From an uncultured Desulfobacterales bacterium (GTDB taxonomy: Bacteria; Desulfobacterota; Desulfobacteria; Desulfobacterales; G020354645), in contig CAMYNZ010000023.1 in assembly GCA_947259865.1 (NCBI GenBank), positions 1-6,018 of the forward strand: 6,018 nucleotides of DNA, written 5' to 3'. Numbering within the stretch: the stretch's first letter is position 1; each line of letters starts with the position of its first letter. Position numbers and translations under genes: made by a program. Below the pieces are notes generated by a model, which was given only the letters and a program-made list of their open reading frames with translations, was not told the origin of the DNA and did not search any database. Below are positions 5,262 through 6,018 of this stretch, piece after piece.

Positions 5262-6018
5262 TTAGAACTTGAATTGTGTGGTTTGGCGCCAGGTGAAATA
5301 AGCCGGATCACGGAAATCATCTATTAAATGATGGGTAAACTCGAGTTCACATTTTTCAAAAAACCGCTCCCATCCGATCCGTTCGGCCCATTCCCCAAGG
5401 CGTTCGTATTTATTGGCACCCGCAGCATAGGCTTCGACCATATTTTTTATACAATCGGTTGTTTTCGGCCAACGCGGCGGTTCGTTGGGTATAAAGGCCA
5501 CCACAACCTTGGAGAATTTGGGTGCACTGATGCGGTTGGAGACCTTGCCACCGGCCATAATAACGATACCGTCGCCGACATCGTCGGCCAGCGGCATGCC
5601 GGGACACATGGTGTAGCAATTGCCGCAAAACATACAGCGTTCTTCTTTTACAGCCACACTTTTGACCTTTTGCCCACCGACTTCAACCTTGGCCGGTTTA
5701 ATCGCAGCGGTCGGGCAGGCGGCGATGGCCAGGGGTATCTCGCACATCTTATCCAGATATTCGTGGTCCAGCATGGGCGGTTTGCGGTGATAACCGAGGA
5801 TTGCAATATCCGAACAATGGACCGCGCCGCACATGTTCAGACAGCAAGCAAGGGAGACGCGCAACTTTGCAGGCAGGCGGTGATCTGTAAAATAATCAAA
5901 CAATGCATCCATGGTGGCCTTTACCGGACCGGATGCATCCGTTGCCGGGGTGTGGCAGTGAAGCCAGCCCTGGGTGTGCACGATGTTGGTGATTGCCGTG
6001 CCGGTGCCGCCCACCGGG
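5262..6018 (-). CDS. dsrB: Dissimilatory sulfite reductase subunit beta, C-terminal part (5' end outside window)
   Basis: About 251 C-terminal residues of roughly 380; the frame is open at the window edge, and a GTG at 6014 is internal, not a start. With DsrA it forms the cytoplasmic alpha2beta2 enzyme that reduces sulfite during sulfate respiration, passing sulfur to DsrC. Counting from that [19 protein letters not shown] (14-29) and [12 protein letters not shown] (56-67) carry cysteines of the siroheme-[4Fe-4S] centre region. ACPTAAI (99-105) and [12 protein letters not shown] (127-138) form the inserted ferredoxin domain that binds further [4Fe-4S]. The C-terminus [11 protein letters not shown] is typical of DsrB. 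No frameshift or missing motif is seen. dsrA is expected just beyond 6018 on the same strand. Confidence 0.97.
   Translation of the reverse strand, partial: PVGGTGTAITNIVHTQGWLHCHTPATDASGPVKATMDALFDYFTDHRLPAKLRVSLACCLNMCGAVHCSDIAILGYHRKPPMLDHEYLDKMCEIPLAIAACPTAAIKPAKVEVGGQKVKSVAVKEERCMFCGNCYTMCPGMPLADDVGDGIVIMAGGKVSNRISAPKFSKVVVAFIPNEPPRWPKTTDCIKNMVEAYAAGANKYERLGEWAERIGWERFFEKCELEFTHHLIDDFRDPAYFTWRQTTQFKF

Overview
The window looks like the chromosome of a dissimilatory sulfate-reducing bacterium of the Desulfobacterota. The gene order and protein style suggest a Desulfobacterales-type organism, but that finer placement is inference. The key evidence is a minus-strand run of dsrB (3' part), dsrD and dsrN (cbiA-like), encoding dissimilatory sulfite reductase subunit beta, its small winged-helix partner, and the glutamine-dependent amidase thought to convert siroheme to siroamide. 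A tetraheme class III (c3-type) cytochrome on the other strand fits the same lifestyle.

Layout. The plus strand (1-2367) holds tatB and tatC, which overlap by 8 bases. A 457-base gap with promoter-like sequences near its right end follows, then a periplasmic tetraheme cytochrome c. The minus strand (6018 down to 2414) holds dsrB, a strong hairpin, dsrD, dsrN, a roughly 200-base spacer with a palindromic and heptad-repeat element, and a PrmA-like methyltransferase with an N-terminal winged-helix-like domain. The two blocks converge on one near-perfect hairpin terminator at 2387-2425. Its plus-strand right arm contains the methyltransferase stop codon.

How the genes fit together. DsrAB reduces sulfite in the cytoplasm, DsrD is its reported activator, and DsrN matures its siroheme. 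The cytochrome is an exported, very basic electron carrier of the kind that links periplasmic hydrogenases or formate dehydrogenases to membrane complexes. TatBC would export folded cofactor proteins such as those enzymes. A link between the two strands beyond shared physiology is inference.

The window is mostly a recognisable dsr neighbourhood rather than a wholly new system. The most promising observation is the methyltransferase. It lacks the usual N-terminal substrate domain of ribosomal L11 methyltransferase and carries a winged-helix-like segment that resembles DsrD, encoded two genes away. This raises the possibility of a methyltransferase directed at the sulfite-reductase machinery. 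No rRNA, tRNA, insertion sequence or CRISPR array was seen.
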